64,000 bases of DNA from an uncultured Lachnospiraceae bacterium (lineage in GTDB: Bacteria; Bacillota; Clostridia; Lachnospirales; Lachnospiraceae), in assembly GCA_949949005.1 (NCBI GenBank), contig CATLHM010000003.1, forward strand, positions 62,001 through 126,000, in the 5' to 3' direction. The notes beneath the pieces are model-generated. The model worked only from the letters and a program-made list of their open reading frames with translations, ran no database searches and had not been told where the DNA came from. The position numbers were made by a program, and so were the translations under genes. Positions 1 to 8,503 of the stretch are shown here, in pieces; position 1 is the first letter of the stretch; every line of letters begins with the position of its first letter.

Positions 1-1107
1 CGCCTGATTTTGGTCATCGACGAGTACCCGTATGTGGCCCGTGCCTCCAAAAGTCTTGCCTCTACCATACAGCTCCTGATAGATAAAAACAAAGACCAAT
101 CCAAATTGATGTTGATTCTTTGCGGTTCCTCCATGTCTTATATGGAGGATCATGTGCTCGCCTACAAAGCGCCGCTTTATGGCAGACGGACGGCACAGAT
201 GAAGATAGCGCCTTTTGATTTTGCGGATGCCTGCCGGTATTTAAAAAATTTTTCCGCTGAGGATAAGGCGATGGTTTACGGTATGGTGGGAGGAACGCCT
301 CAATATCTATTGCAAATAAATGACAGGCGAAGCGTCGAGGATAATATTAAAAATACCTACCTGAATCCTATGTCCTCCCTTTTCGAGGAGCCGGAAAATC
401 TGCTGAAACAGGAAGTACGGGAGCCGGCGCTTTATAATGCCATTATCACAGCGATTGCAACCGGCGCTTCCCGTATGGCGGAAATTTCTACAAAGGTTGG
501 GGAGGATACCAGTGTCTGCGCCACTTATCTGAAAAATCTGATTGCGCTGGGAGTGATTCAAAAGCAAACGCCTTATGGAGAAAAGGCATCCCGAAAATCC
601 ATCTATCTTATAGACGATAATATGTTTCGGTTTTGGTACCGGTTTGTACCGGAGAATCATTCGATTATTAGCCGTGGGGCTGCCGAATTGGCCTATAAGA
701 GAATCGAGCCAAACCTGTCAGATTATATGGGAAAGGTATTTGAGGAAATAAGCAGGCAGTATCTCTGGAAGCTGTTGCTGGATGGCGAATCTTCCGTGGA
801 GTTTAAGGATCTGGGACGCTGGTGGGGGACGGATCCATCTACCCGCACGCAGACAGAAATCGACATTATGGGCGAACAGGATAAAGATACAGCGCTCTTT
901 GGAGAATGCAAATGGACAAACGAAAAGGTAGATGCAGGCGTTTTGGAAACCTTAGCCAGGCGAAGTCAGATGTTCCACTATCGGACAATACACTTGTACT
1001 TGTTTGCCAAAAGCGGATTTACAAAGGGATGTGTGGAGGCTGCCGGTAAAATGGGAAATGTTACGTTGGTGCAGTATAAAAATCTTTTGGAAAAAATTGT
1101 GCAGTAA
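1..1107 (+). CDS. AAA-family ATPase with DUF234-type nuclease-like C-terminus, 5' truncated
   Basis: The frame is open from the first base, so the gene begins upstream and its Walker A loop is outside the window. The visible part opens with a Walker B stretch (LVIDEYPYVA, first 40 bases), followed by sensor-like ILCGSS and the phrase MVGGTPQYLL. A winged-helix-like middle follows. The C-terminal third carries EIDIMG and then ECKW, the spacing expected of a PD-(D/E)XK-like fold. This order matches the ATPase_2/DUF234 family (archaeal-type ATPases common in anaerobes), whose role is not established. TTG at base 10 is an internal codon and not a believable start. I am sure of the family and unsure of the function. 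Confidence 0.8.
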   Translation, partial: RLILVIDEYPYVARASKSLASTIQLLIDKNKDQSKLMLILCGSSMSYMEDHVLAYKAPLYGRRTAQMKIAPFDFADACRYLKNFSAEDKAMVYGMVGGTPQYLLQINDRRSVEDNIKNTYLNPMSSLFEEPENLLKQEVREPALYNAIITAIATGASRMAEISTKVGEDTSVCATYLKNLIALGVIQKQTPYGEKASRKSIYLIDDNMFRFWYRFVPENHSIISRGAAELAYKRIEPNLSDYMGKVFEEISRQYLWKLLLDGESSVEFKDLGRWWGTDPSTRTQTEIDIMGEQDKDTALFGECKWTNEKVDAGVLETLARRSQMFHYRTIHLYLFAKSGFTKGCVEAAGKMGNVTLVQYKNLLEKIVQ

Positions 1108-1158
1108 AACGAACATTGCCGGTTGAGTCCGCGCCCCTGAATATCAACTTTTACGTCA

Positions 1159-1188
1159 TTGTAAACGGCTCTTTTTCCAAAGTATAAT
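1159..1188 (+). promoter_or_regulatory. Sigma-A-type promoter of the XRE-methyltransferase gene
   Basis: TTGTAA at 1159-1164 and a perfect TATAAT at 1183-1188 are separated by 18 bases and lie about 75 bases upstream of the start codon at 1263. Pattern match only. Confidence 0.6.
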
Positions 1189-1200
1189 ACAGTTACAGGG

Positions 1201-1228
1201 AACATCATATGGAAAAATTTATGATGTT
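1201..1228 (+). promoter_or_regulatory. Inverted repeat, possible operator
   Basis: AACATCATA (1201-1209) and TATGATGTT (1220-1228) form a perfect 9-bp inverted repeat just downstream of the predicted transcription start. The next gene encodes an XRE regulator domain, so autoregulation is plausible. It could equally be a hairpin in the 5' leader. Confidence 0.45.
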
Positions 1229-1262
1229 TTCTTATAGGAGTAAACAGACAAGGAGGCTTTTT

Positions 1263-2663
1263 ATGATTGACCGTGAACAGATTGGAATCAGGATAGGGGC
1301 GTTGCGCAGGAAAGCGGGTATGTCCCAGACGGCGCTGGCCGAAAGGTTGGGAGTGAGTGCGCAGGCAATCAGTAAATGGGAAAGCGGCAAAAATCTGCCG
1401 GACATCGACTTGTTCCGGGAGCTGGCATGGCTTTTTAACATGACAATGGACAGTATTGTGGAGGGAGATTTGGCCTTTACACAAAAAAGCAGGGAGAGGA
1501 TTCTTCCGGCTAACGTGACTGCTCTTGCACCCGAAGTGGAAAAGCAAAAGCTTCTGCTTGGCCTTGCGCCCTACTGTTCTGATACGGAGCTTTACAGCAT
1601 TGCCAAGGAGTTGGCGGATGGAAATCTGGAATTATCTCTGGCCGCAGGAATTAAGAGAAAAGAAGAAAAGACGGAAAGAATGGTCTCTATTCCAACCGGC
1701 GCTTTGGGTGAGTGTACGCTGCGGGAGGTGGCGCCCTATTTCTCAAAGGCATTAGGAGAGATGATGGGAAATACGGAGCCGGGACTAAGGCGGATTGCGG
1801 GCATGATGAGCTGCCCTGTATGCAGGGAAAGGCTGCTGCTGAAAAATAAAGACGAAAACAAAAGATACTTTGAATGCAAAAACAGGCATCGCTATGAGCT
1901 TACGGATGGCGTTGTGCATTTTGGAACCCGTGAAATCCAGGGCGAGTTATGGTCTCTCTTTTTGAAGAATTATGAGGATTATCTCCTTCAGCACTATTAT
2001 CCCGGGAATCCCCGCTATAATATGGGAAAGGTTTCCTCTAAAGAAGTGCGCTGGCAGGTTCTGAAAAAGCTGCGGCCGCATATTATCCTGGATATTGCCT
2101 GTGGCACCTGCAACGGGATAAAATATGATTTACAGCGCATTGACTGGCCCTGTCTTGTGATCCTCACGGATCTTTCCCACAGAGTCCTGAAATATGGCAA
2201 ACGGTATTTCAGTGAGGAACTCGTCAATCCCTATGTGGATATTGTGTGTCTGGCATGTGATTGCGCTCACTTGCCGATTGAGGATAATTCCATAGACATG
2301 GTCGTTTCATGTGGCGGATTTGAGAGTATGCAGTCAAAAATGATGGACGGATTCAGGGAAGGGTATCGCGTGCTCAAGCCGGGAGGCCACGCAGTTTATG
2401 ATTTTAGCGTAGTGGATGACCACAATTCGGAAAATACAAAAAAGTGGGAGCGGTTATACAGAACTTTGGATGAAACCTATCATTTGCATGAGCAGTTATA
2501 TGAAATCGGAGAGTGGAAAGAAGTTTGCAGAAGAACAGGGTACTTGTCCACAGAGGCAAAAGAGATTTACAGAGAGCTCCCGGCCCCGGAAGACGAGGTA
2601 TTCCCCTTTGAGAATGAGGTTTTGCAGTGGATGGGTGTGAGTGTGTTTGTTTCTGAGAAGTAG
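1263..2663 (+). CDS. XRE-family HTH regulator fused to zinc-ribbon SAM methyltransferase
   Basis: 466 residues. Residues 8-62 are a clear XRE helix-turn-helix (MSQTALAERLGVSAQAISKW). A zinc ribbon follows at about 184-209 (C184, C187, C205, H209), of the kind that precedes the methyltransferase in RlmA-like rRNA methylases. A class I SAM-binding motif (LDIACGTCNG) sits near residue 277, with the phrase RVLKPGGH further on. I chose ATG 1263 because AGGAGG lies 7 bases upstream; the frame extends to 1209 without a ribosome site. The fusion suggests a regulator that also methylates a nucleic acid or small molecule, but the substrate is not visible. It is a single-gene unit with its own promoter. 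Confidence 0.8.
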   Translation: MIDREQIGIRIGALRRKAGMSQTALAERLGVSAQAISKWESGKNLPDIDLFRELAWLFNMTMDSIVEGDLAFTQKSRERILPANVTALAPEVEKQKLLLGLAPYCSDTELYSIAKELADGNLELSLAAGIKRKEEKTERMVSIPTGALGECTLREVAPYFSKALGEMMGNTEPGLRRIAGMMSCPVCRERLLLKNKDENKRYFECKNRHRYELTDGVVHFGTREIQGELWSLFLKNYEDYLLQHYYPGNPRYNMGKVSSKEVRWQVLKKLRPHIILDIACGTCNGIKYDLQRIDWPCLVILTDLSHRVLKYGKRYFSEELVNPYVDIVCLACDCAHLPIEDNSIDMVVSCGGFESMQSKMMDGFREGYRVLKPGGHAVYDFSVVDDHNSENTKKWERLYRTLDETYHLHEQLYEIGEWKEVCRRTGYLSTEAKEIYRELPAPEDEVFPFENEVLQWMGVSVFVSEK

Positions 2664-2764
2664 GCCGATAGCATCCATTTAACAGGAAAGAGGTAGGGCT
2701 GATGCGTAATGTGAAATGCTGTATGACAGGCTAAAAAAGTAGCATTTATTTTTAAATTTTCTAC

Positions 2765-2793
2765 TTGCAATTTCCCCCAATTCATGCTACACT
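2765..2793 (+). promoter_or_regulatory. Promoter for the M16C peptidase leader
   Basis: TTGCAA (2765-2770) and TACACT (2788-2793) are separated by an ideal 17 bases. Transcription would start near 2800, leaving a leader of about 270 nt before the peptidase start at 3069. Confidence 0.6.
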
Positions 2794-2799
2794 ATTTTC

Positions 2800-3068
2800 A
2801 GTCGGACATTAAATGTCGGCTATGATTTCGGTAAAATTCCCCTTTTACACTGAGCGGGCTGGAGACTTTGTTTCCGCCCGTTCTTTTATTCGCACGCTTC
2901 TTGTTGTCAAGTATAAGGCCCTTTGGTGGAGCCCTAAATCCGCTATCTACGGAAACAGGGACGCGAGGTAATATTGTTATAGTAAACGACAAAATAATTT
3001 GTCGTTTACTATAAAATTGGATATACTTATTACAACATATAAAAATTTATAGGGAAGGAAATAAAAAG
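2800..3068 (+). other. Long structured 5' leader without a gene
   Basis: This stretch has no convincing ORF. It contains a short inverted repeat (GACATT/AATGTC, 2805-2817 region), a GC-rich stem (GAGCGGGC pairing with GCCCGTTC around 2852-2883), a two-part stem (CCCT 2932-2935 with AGGG 2957-2960, and TCCG 2939-2942 with CGGA 2950-2953), and a perfect 17-bp palindrome at 2977-3014. I do not recognise a known riboswitch consensus. It could be a cis-regulatory RNA or a small RNA gene ending before the peptidase. Confidence 0.4.
2977..3014. repeat. Perfect 17-bp inverted repeat
   Basis: Both arms contain TAGTAAACGACAAA or its complement around a 4-base centre (2994-2997). There is no GC-rich core and no clean U-tract, so it is an unusual terminator. 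It may be an operator, a small mobile repeat or a cruciform. It ends about 55 bases upstream of the peptidase start. Confidence 0.7.
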
Positions 3069-5999
3069 ATGGGCAGAGAGGTAGAAAGCATAAGCGCATA
3101 TCAGGTATTGGAGAGGCGCAGGATCAGCGACCTGAATTCAGAGGGGTATGTGCTCAGACACAAAAAGACGGGGGCGGCTCTGACGCTTCTTTTGAATGAC
3201 GATGAAAATAAGGTGTTTTATATCGGATTCCGCACGCCGCCCAAGGACAGTACGGGAGTGGCCCATATTCTGGAGCACTCGGTGCTGTGCGGTTCCAAGA
3301 ACTTTCCGGTAAAGGATCCCTTTGTGGAATTGGCCAAGGGGTCCCTGAATACCTTTTTAAATGCAATGACCTATCCGGACAAGACCGTCTATCCTGTGGC
3401 AAGCTGCAACGACAAGGATTTTAAGAATCTGGTGCATGTATATCTGGACGCGGTTTTCTACCCGAACATTTATCGGGAGGAGAAGATTTTCCAGCAGGAG
3501 GGCTGGCACTATGAGATGGAGGAGGAAGGGGACGACCTTACCATCAATGGTGTGGTCTATAATGAGATGAAAGGGGCTTTTTCTTCTCCGGATGATGTGG
3601 TGGAGCGGGAGATCATGAATTCCCTCTATCCCGATACGACTTATGGTCTGGAATCAGGGGGGGATCCGGATGAGATTCCGGCGTTGACCTATGAGGAATT
3701 TCTGGCATTCCATCAGAAATATTATCATCCCTCCAACAGTTATATTTATCTGTATGGGAATTTTGACGCCGAAGAGTACCTTACCTTTTTGGATGAGGCC
3801 TATCTGGCCGATTTTGAGGCCCTTCCAGTAGATTCCCAGGTGGGAGTTCAAAAGCCTTTTGCTTCGCCCAAGGAGCTGGTGAAGGAATATCCGGTGATGG
3901 AAGAGGATTCGGTGGAGGAAAACACTTATCTGACCTACAACGTTTCCATGGGAAACAGCCTTGACCCAAAGCTTTATGTGGCTATGGAGGTGCTGGACTA
4001 TGTGCTCTGTTCCGCGCCGGGAGCGCCGGTGAAGCAGGCGCTGATCGACAAGGGCATCGGCAAGGATGTGTACAGCTCCATGGAAAACGGCATTTACCAG
4101 CCTTATTTTGCCGTGGTGGCCAAGAGCGCTAAGGAGTCCCAGAAGGAAGAATTTGTGGAGACCATCCGGCAGGTTCTTGCCGGGGCGGCAAAGGAGGGCC
4201 TGGATCAGAAAGCCCTTGCCGCAGCCATCAATTATTTTGAATTTAAGTACAGGGAAGCGGATTACGGCGCTTATCCCAAGGGACTGATGTTGGGCTTACA
4301 GGCCCTTGACAGTTGGCTTTACGATAAGGAACGGCCCTTTATGCATATCGAGGCCAACGAGACCTTTAAGGAGCTTAAAAAAGCCATAGGCACCGGATAT
4401 TTCGAAGGGCTGATCCGCTCCTGGATGCTGGAAAATCCCCATAAGGCTTACCTGACCGTGAGGCCTGTGCCGGGGCTTACCACCCAGAAGGACGATGCCC
4501 ATGCCCGGAAGCTGGAGGCTTTCAAAAACACTCTTTCCCCGGAGCAGATCCAAGAGATCGTGGCACAGACGGCGGCGCTGCGGGCCTATCAGGAGGAGCC
4601 GGACAGCCCGGAGGCTCTTATGACCATCCCCCTTCTTAAGCGGGAGGACATGAAGAAGGAGGCGGCAGGCTTTGTAAATCAGGTGCGCTCTGCGGAGGGA
4701 ACCACCATTCTTTTCCATGATATTTTTACCAACGGTATCGGATATCTGAATTTGGTTTTTGATCTGGGAAAGGTGTCGAAGAGGCTGTTTGCCTATGTGG
4801 GCCTTTTAAAGAGCGTGCTGACCATGGTAGATACGGAACATTTCGGCTACGGGGAGCTGTTCAACGAGGTCAATATCCACACCGGGGGCATACGGGTAAT
4901 CGCCAATACCTATACCAATGCAGGGAACCTCAAAGAATATAAAACCACCCTGGAAATCCGTTCCAAAGCGCTCTATGAGAAGAGGGACAAGGCTCTGGAG
5001 CTGATGAAAGAGATTCTTCTCACCTCCAAATTTGAAGATACCAAGCGTCTGTATGAGATCATTGCGGAGACAAAATCCAGGATGCAGGCCACCATGACCA
5101 GCGCGGGACATTCCGTGGCCCTGATTCGGGGGCTGAGTTATTTTTCGCCTACGGCGGCGGTGTCGGAACAGATCAGCGGCATTCCCCAATACCGTCTGCT
5201 GGAAGAGCTGGAAAAGAACTTTGAGGCCAGGAAGGAAGAGGTAGTCGGGAACCTGAAGGAGCTGTGCCGGATCGTTTTCCGCCCGGAAAATCTGCTGGTG
5301 GACTATACGGCCAGCGAAGAGGGCTATCCGGGATTGGAGCAGGCCATCTGCGAGTTCAAAAAGGAGCTGTATACATCGGCGTGCTGCCAGGAAGGCTATC
5401 GGCCTGAACTGATTCAGAAAAACGAGGCTTTTATGACGGCAGGACAGGTACAGTATGTCTGCCGCACCGGGAATTTTGTGGATAAGGGGCTTGCCTATAC
5501 CGGCGCTCTGAAAGTGCTTAAGGTGATGATGGGAATGGATTACCTCTGGAACCGGATTCGGGTAAAAGGCGGCGCTTACGGCTGTATGTGCGGCTTTTAC
5601 AGGAACGGGGACGGTTATTTTGTGTCCTACCGTGATCCCAATCTGGAAAAGACCATCGACGTCTATGAGCAGGCGGCAAAATACATCAAAAACGCCGAGC
5701 TTGACGAGCGGACAGTGACCCAATTTATCATCGGGGCAGTCAGCGAGCTGGATACGCCTATGACGCCTGCCACGAAGGGGATTTACTCCCTGGGCGGTTA
5801 TCTCACCGGCCTTTCCATGGAACAGGTACAAAAGGAGCGGGATGAGGTGCTTGACGTTACGGAAGAGACCATAAGAGGGCTATCCCGGTATGTGGAGGCC
5901 TTTATGGAGGGGAATAACCTCTGTGTTGTGGGCAACGGGGATAAGCTGAAAGAGAGCAGCAAACTGTTTTTGCAATTGGATCAGCTTTTCCATAATTAA
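3069..5999 (+). CDS. M16C-family zinc metallopeptidase (presequence-protease/insulinase type)
   Basis: 976 residues, the usual length for the single-chain M16C family that includes human PreP and bacterial insulinase-like peptidases. The inverted zinc motif HILEH is at residues 66-70, and the downstream glutamate region (VVYNEMKGAF) follows at about 163-172. The second half repeats the M16 fold and carries the Arg-Tyr-type binding region (RVKGGAYGC). No signal peptide is seen, so it is cytoplasmic. It would degrade peptides inside a closed two-bowl chamber. The start has a GGGAAGG ribosome site. It sits alone behind a long structured leader and is followed by an unrelated lipoprotein gene. 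Confidence 0.92.
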   Translation: MGREVESISAYQVLERRRISDLNSEGYVLRHKKTGAALTLLLNDDENKVFYIGFRTPPKDSTGVAHILEHSVLCGSKNFPVKDPFVELAKGSLNTFLNAMTYPDKTVYPVASCNDKDFKNLVHVYLDAVFYPNIYREEKIFQQEGWHYEMEEEGDDLTINGVVYNEMKGAFSSPDDVVEREIMNSLYPDTTYGLESGGDPDEIPALTYEEFLAFHQKYYHPSNSYIYLYGNFDAEEYLTFLDEAYLADFEALPVDSQVGVQKPFASPKELVKEYPVMEEDSVEENTYLTYNVSMGNSLDPKLYVAMEVLDYVLCSAPGAPVKQALIDKGIGKDVYSSMENGIYQPYFAVVAKSAKESQKEEFVETIRQVLAGAAKEGLDQKALAAAINYFEFKYREADYGAYPKGLMLGLQALDSWLYDKERPFMHIEANETFKELKKAIGTGYFEGLIRSWMLENPHKAYLTVRPVPGLTTQKDDAHARKLEAFKNTLSPEQIQEIVAQTAALRAYQEEPDSPEALMTIPLLKREDMKKEAAGFVNQVRSAEGTTILFHDIFTNGIGYLNLVFDLGKVSKRLFAYVGLLKSVLTMVDTEHFGYGELFNEVNIHTGGIRVIANTYTNAGNLKEYKTTLEIRSKALYEKRDKALELMKEILLTSKFEDTKRLYEIIAETKSRMQATMTSAGHSVALIRGLSYFSPTAAVSEQISGIPQYRLLEELEKNFEARKEEVVGNLKELCRIVFRPENLLVDYTASEEGYPGLEQAICEFKKELYTSACCQEGYRPELIQKNEAFMTAGQVQYVCRTGNFVDKGLAYTGALKVLKVMMGMDYLWNRIRVKGGAYGCMCGFYRNGDGYFVSYRDPNLEKTIDVYEQAAKYIKNAELDERTVTQFIIGAVSELDTPMTPATKGIYSLGGYLTGLSMEQVQKERDEVLDVTEETIRGLSRYVEAFMEGNNLCVVGNGDKLKESSKLFLQLDQLFHN

Positions 6000-6090
6000 G
6001 TGTGAAAAAGTCAAAAAGTACCATAAATATCTTTCCTTTCATCCGTATCATTGTCAGGATCGAAAAAGAATCTGACAGGGAGGGATTACA

Positions 6091-7266
6091 ATGAAAAAAC
6101 GGAGTTTGGTTACCGAAAACATGGTCGTTTGTAACAGAGTTATCAGAAAGCCGGTTGCCGGGAAGAAAACAGGAAACTGGCTGTCGGGAAGAAAAAAAGT
6201 GATGGGGCAGGCCCTTGCGGCAGTGGTTATGGCAGGGCTTCTGCTCACCGGCTGCGGCTCCTCCAAAGGCTATTCTTACGAGTCGGCGGACACGGCGGCA
6301 GCGGAGCCTGCCATGGCACAGGAGAGCTACGACAGCGGCGGCGGTTATCTGGTGGGGGATGGAGTTGACACCAATGCGGTCACGGAGGAGATCGCTGAGG
6401 CCAAAAGTGAGCTGGCGGAATTTGACGAGGCTGTTGCGGAGGAAGGCGGCGCTGCCGAAACCCCACAGGTGCAAAAGACGACCCGAAAGCTCATCAGAAA
6501 CGTGGACCTTGAAGTGGAGACGGAGACCTTTGACGATCTGCTCACCGCTGTGCGCAGGCGGACAGAGCTGATGGAGGGCTACATAGAGGAGAGCTACACC
6601 TATAACGGCAGCAGCTACAGCGGGAACCGTCTGCGCAATGCCAACCTTACCATCCGGGTTCCGGCGGAGCATCTGGATGAATTTCTGGAAAATATGGCGG
6701 AGGTCTCCAACGTGATCAGCCGCAACGAGAGCGTGACGGACGTGACCCTTCGGTATGTGGATTTGGAGAGCCACAAGAAGGTGCTTTTGGCAGAGCAGGA
6801 AAGGCTGCTTGCCCTGCTTGAAAAGGCGGAGACCATTGAAGATATCATCAGTTTGGAGCAGCGGCTCTCGGAGGTGCGCTACCAGCTTGAGAGCATGGAG
6901 TCCCAGCTTCGGGTGATGGATAATCAGGTTTCCTACAGCACCGTTTACCTCTACATTAACGAGGTGGTGAAGCTGACCCCGGTGAAGGAGCAGAGCGTAT
7001 GGGAGAAGATTTCCACAGGATTCGTGAACAGCCTCTATGATGTGGGGAATGCTCTGGCGGACTTCGGGATCGGGTTTGTGATCGACCTGCCCTATATCTT
7101 TGTGTGGGCCCTGATCATTATTCTTGCCATAGTGATTTTCCGATGGATTTTGAAGAGGGTAAGGAGAAAAAACCCGGAAAAGAAAGAGCGCATTTCCCTG
7201 AAAGAAAGGCTGAGGCGGGGGCTGCGCATCGAAGAAAGCACGTCCAAAAAGGAAAAAGGAGAATAA
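6091..7266 (+). CDS. DUF4349 lipoprotein with C-terminal membrane anchor
   Basis: 391 residues. The start at 6091 is supported by GGGAGGG 8 bases upstream. An unusually long, basic N-terminus of about 38 residues precedes a lipoprotein signal ending LLLTGCGS (Cys55); an internal ATG at 6202 would give a more usual signal length. The middle contains the DUF4349 signature (TRKLIRNVDLEVETE) and a coiled coil rich in Glu/Leu (about 215-280). A transmembrane helix follows at about 333-355, then a basic tail. The protein would be tethered at both ends to the outer face of the membrane. Its function is unknown. Confidence 0.85.
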   Translation: MKKRSLVTENMVVCNRVIRKPVAGKKTGNWLSGRKKVMGQALAAVVMAGLLLTGCGSSKGYSYESADTAAAEPAMAQESYDSGGGYLVGDGVDTNAVTEEIAEAKSELAEFDEAVAEEGGAAETPQVQKTTRKLIRNVDLEVETETFDDLLTAVRRRTELMEGYIEESYTYNGSSYSGNRLRNANLTIRVPAEHLDEFLENMAEVSNVISRNESVTDVTLRYVDLESHKKVLLAEQERLLALLEKAETIEDIISLEQRLSEVRYQLESMESQLRVMDNQVSYSTVYLYINEVVKLTPVKEQSVWEKISTGFVNSLYDVGNALADFGIGFVIDLPYIFVWALIIILAIVIFRWILKRVRRKNPEKKERISLKERLRRGLRIEESTSKKEKGE

Positions 7267-7267
7267 A

Positions 7268-7306
7268 GCGGGCAAAGCCCGCTTGCAAGTTTGCTGCGCA
7301 AACTTG
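7268..7306 (+). repeat. Two adjacent perfect hairpins
   Basis: GCGGGC/GCCCGC with an AAA loop (7268-7282) is followed by CAAGTTTGC/GCAAACTTG with a 3-base loop (7286-7306). There is no U-tract, so they are not a classic terminator. They lie between the DUF4349 gene and era and may modulate read-through or mRNA stability, or be a REP-like element. Confidence 0.6.
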
Positions 7307-7348
7307 GAATACGGGCGCCTGAGGGCGCGGTGAAGGAGAAGAAGATAA

Positions 7349-8251
7349 ATGAATGACCAGTATAAATCCGGCTTTGCGGCGCTGATCGGAAGGCCCAACG
7401 TAGGAAAATCCACCCTGATGAATGCCCTGATCGGCCAGAAGATTGCCATTACCTCCAATAAACCCCAGACCACCCGCAACAGGATTCAGACGGTGTATAC
7501 CTGTGAAGAGGGACAGATCGTATTCGTAGATACGCCGGGGATCCACAAGGCGAAAAACCGTCTGGGGGATTATATGGTGAATGTGGCCCAGAGGAGCCTG
7601 AAAGAGGTGGATGTGATCCTGTATCTGGTGGAGCCCTCGGATTATATCGGCCCGGGGGAGCGCCATATCATGGAGCAGCTTGGCAGCCTGCAAACGCCGG
7701 TGATACTGGTCATTAACAAGATTGACACGGTAAGAAGAGAAGAGCTCTTGGGCTTTATCGACACTTACCGTAGGGAGATGGACTTTGCGGAGATCGTTCC
7801 GGTGTCGGCTCTAAAGAGCGATAATTTAAGTGAGCTGATCAAATGTATCATGCTCTACCTGCCCTATGGGCCGGCTTTCTTTGACGAGGACACCGTAACC
7901 GACCAGCCGGAGCGTCAGATCGTGGCGGAGCTGATCCGGGAGAAGGCGCTGCGCAGGCTGGAGGAGGAGATTCCCCATGGCATCGCGGTGACCATCGAAA
8001 AAATGAAGTGGCGTAAAAATATTGTGGATATTGACGCCACTATAATCTGTGAGAAGGATTCCCATAAAGGCATTATCATCGGAAAGCAGGGAGGTATGCT
8101 GAAGAAGATCGGCACAGACGCAAGAAAAGACATCGAAAATATGCTGGAAAAGCAGGTCAATTTACAGCTCTGGGTGAAGGTGAAAAAGGACTGGAGGGAC
8201 AGTGATTTCCTTCTGAAAAATTTCGGCTATAATCAGAGGGATGGCGAATAG
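7349..8251 (+). CDS. era: GTPase Era, ribosome biogenesis
   Basis: 300 residues, full length. It has the P-loop GRPNVGKS (14-21), switch I region with TTRNR, the G3 motif DTPG, the G4 motif NKID and a C-terminal KH RNA-binding domain with GKQGGMLKKIG. Era binds the 3' end of 16S rRNA and couples 30S maturation to GTP hydrolysis. It is followed by yqzL and recO, the standard Firmicutes order. Confidence 0.98.
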   Translation: MNDQYKSGFAALIGRPNVGKSTLMNALIGQKIAITSNKPQTTRNRIQTVYTCEEGQIVFVDTPGIHKAKNRLGDYMVNVAQRSLKEVDVILYLVEPSDYIGPGERHIMEQLGSLQTPVILVINKIDTVRREELLGFIDTYRREMDFAEIVPVSALKSDNLSELIKCIMLYLPYGPAFFDEDTVTDQPERQIVAELIREKALRRLEEEIPHGIAVTIEKMKWRKNIVDIDATIICEKDSHKGIIIGKQGGMLKKIGTDARKDIENMLEKQVNLQLWVKVKKDWRDSDFLLKNFGYNQRDGE

Positions 8252-8329
8252 AAAAACGAAAAAAGTAAACCCTAATAGCAAAGGTTACTGGCTTGTAGCT
8301 TTTAACTTTTAGCTGTCAGGGGGCATAAG

Positions 8330-8503
8330 ATGAGAGTTTTAAATTACTGGGAACAGTTTTTAAGTACAGGAAGCATAAACGACTATCTGGCTTACCGGAA
8401 GGACGAAGGGGAGCCAAAGCAGGACGAGAGAGAGGGCAGGGGTGAGGGATCAGGTCAGTGTTACAGGGATGATTTTAAAAACGGAACCTGTCGGGGAATA
8501 TGA
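8330..8503 (+). CDS. yqzL: YqzL-family small protein
   Basis: 57 residues. The N-terminal half (MRVLNYWEQFLSTGSINDYL, then AYR) matches the pattern of the YqzL family: aromatic-rich start, F..TG...YL. This family sits between era and recO in Bacillus and relatives. The C-terminal half is charged and Gly-rich and overlaps the recO start by about 60 bases in another frame. The start is preceded by GGGGG about 7 bases upstream. The function of YqzL is unknown. The call rests on position plus the short motif. Confidence 0.7.
   Translation: MRVLNYWEQFLSTGSINDYLAYRKDEGEPKQDEREGRGEGSGQCYRDDFKNGTCRGI

Noticed and set aside
5902..7479. Minus-strand ORF of 525 codons across the DUF4349 gene
   Set aside because: It covers a well-supported plus-strand lipoprotein gene and has no recognisable protein motif. 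It is a composition shadow.
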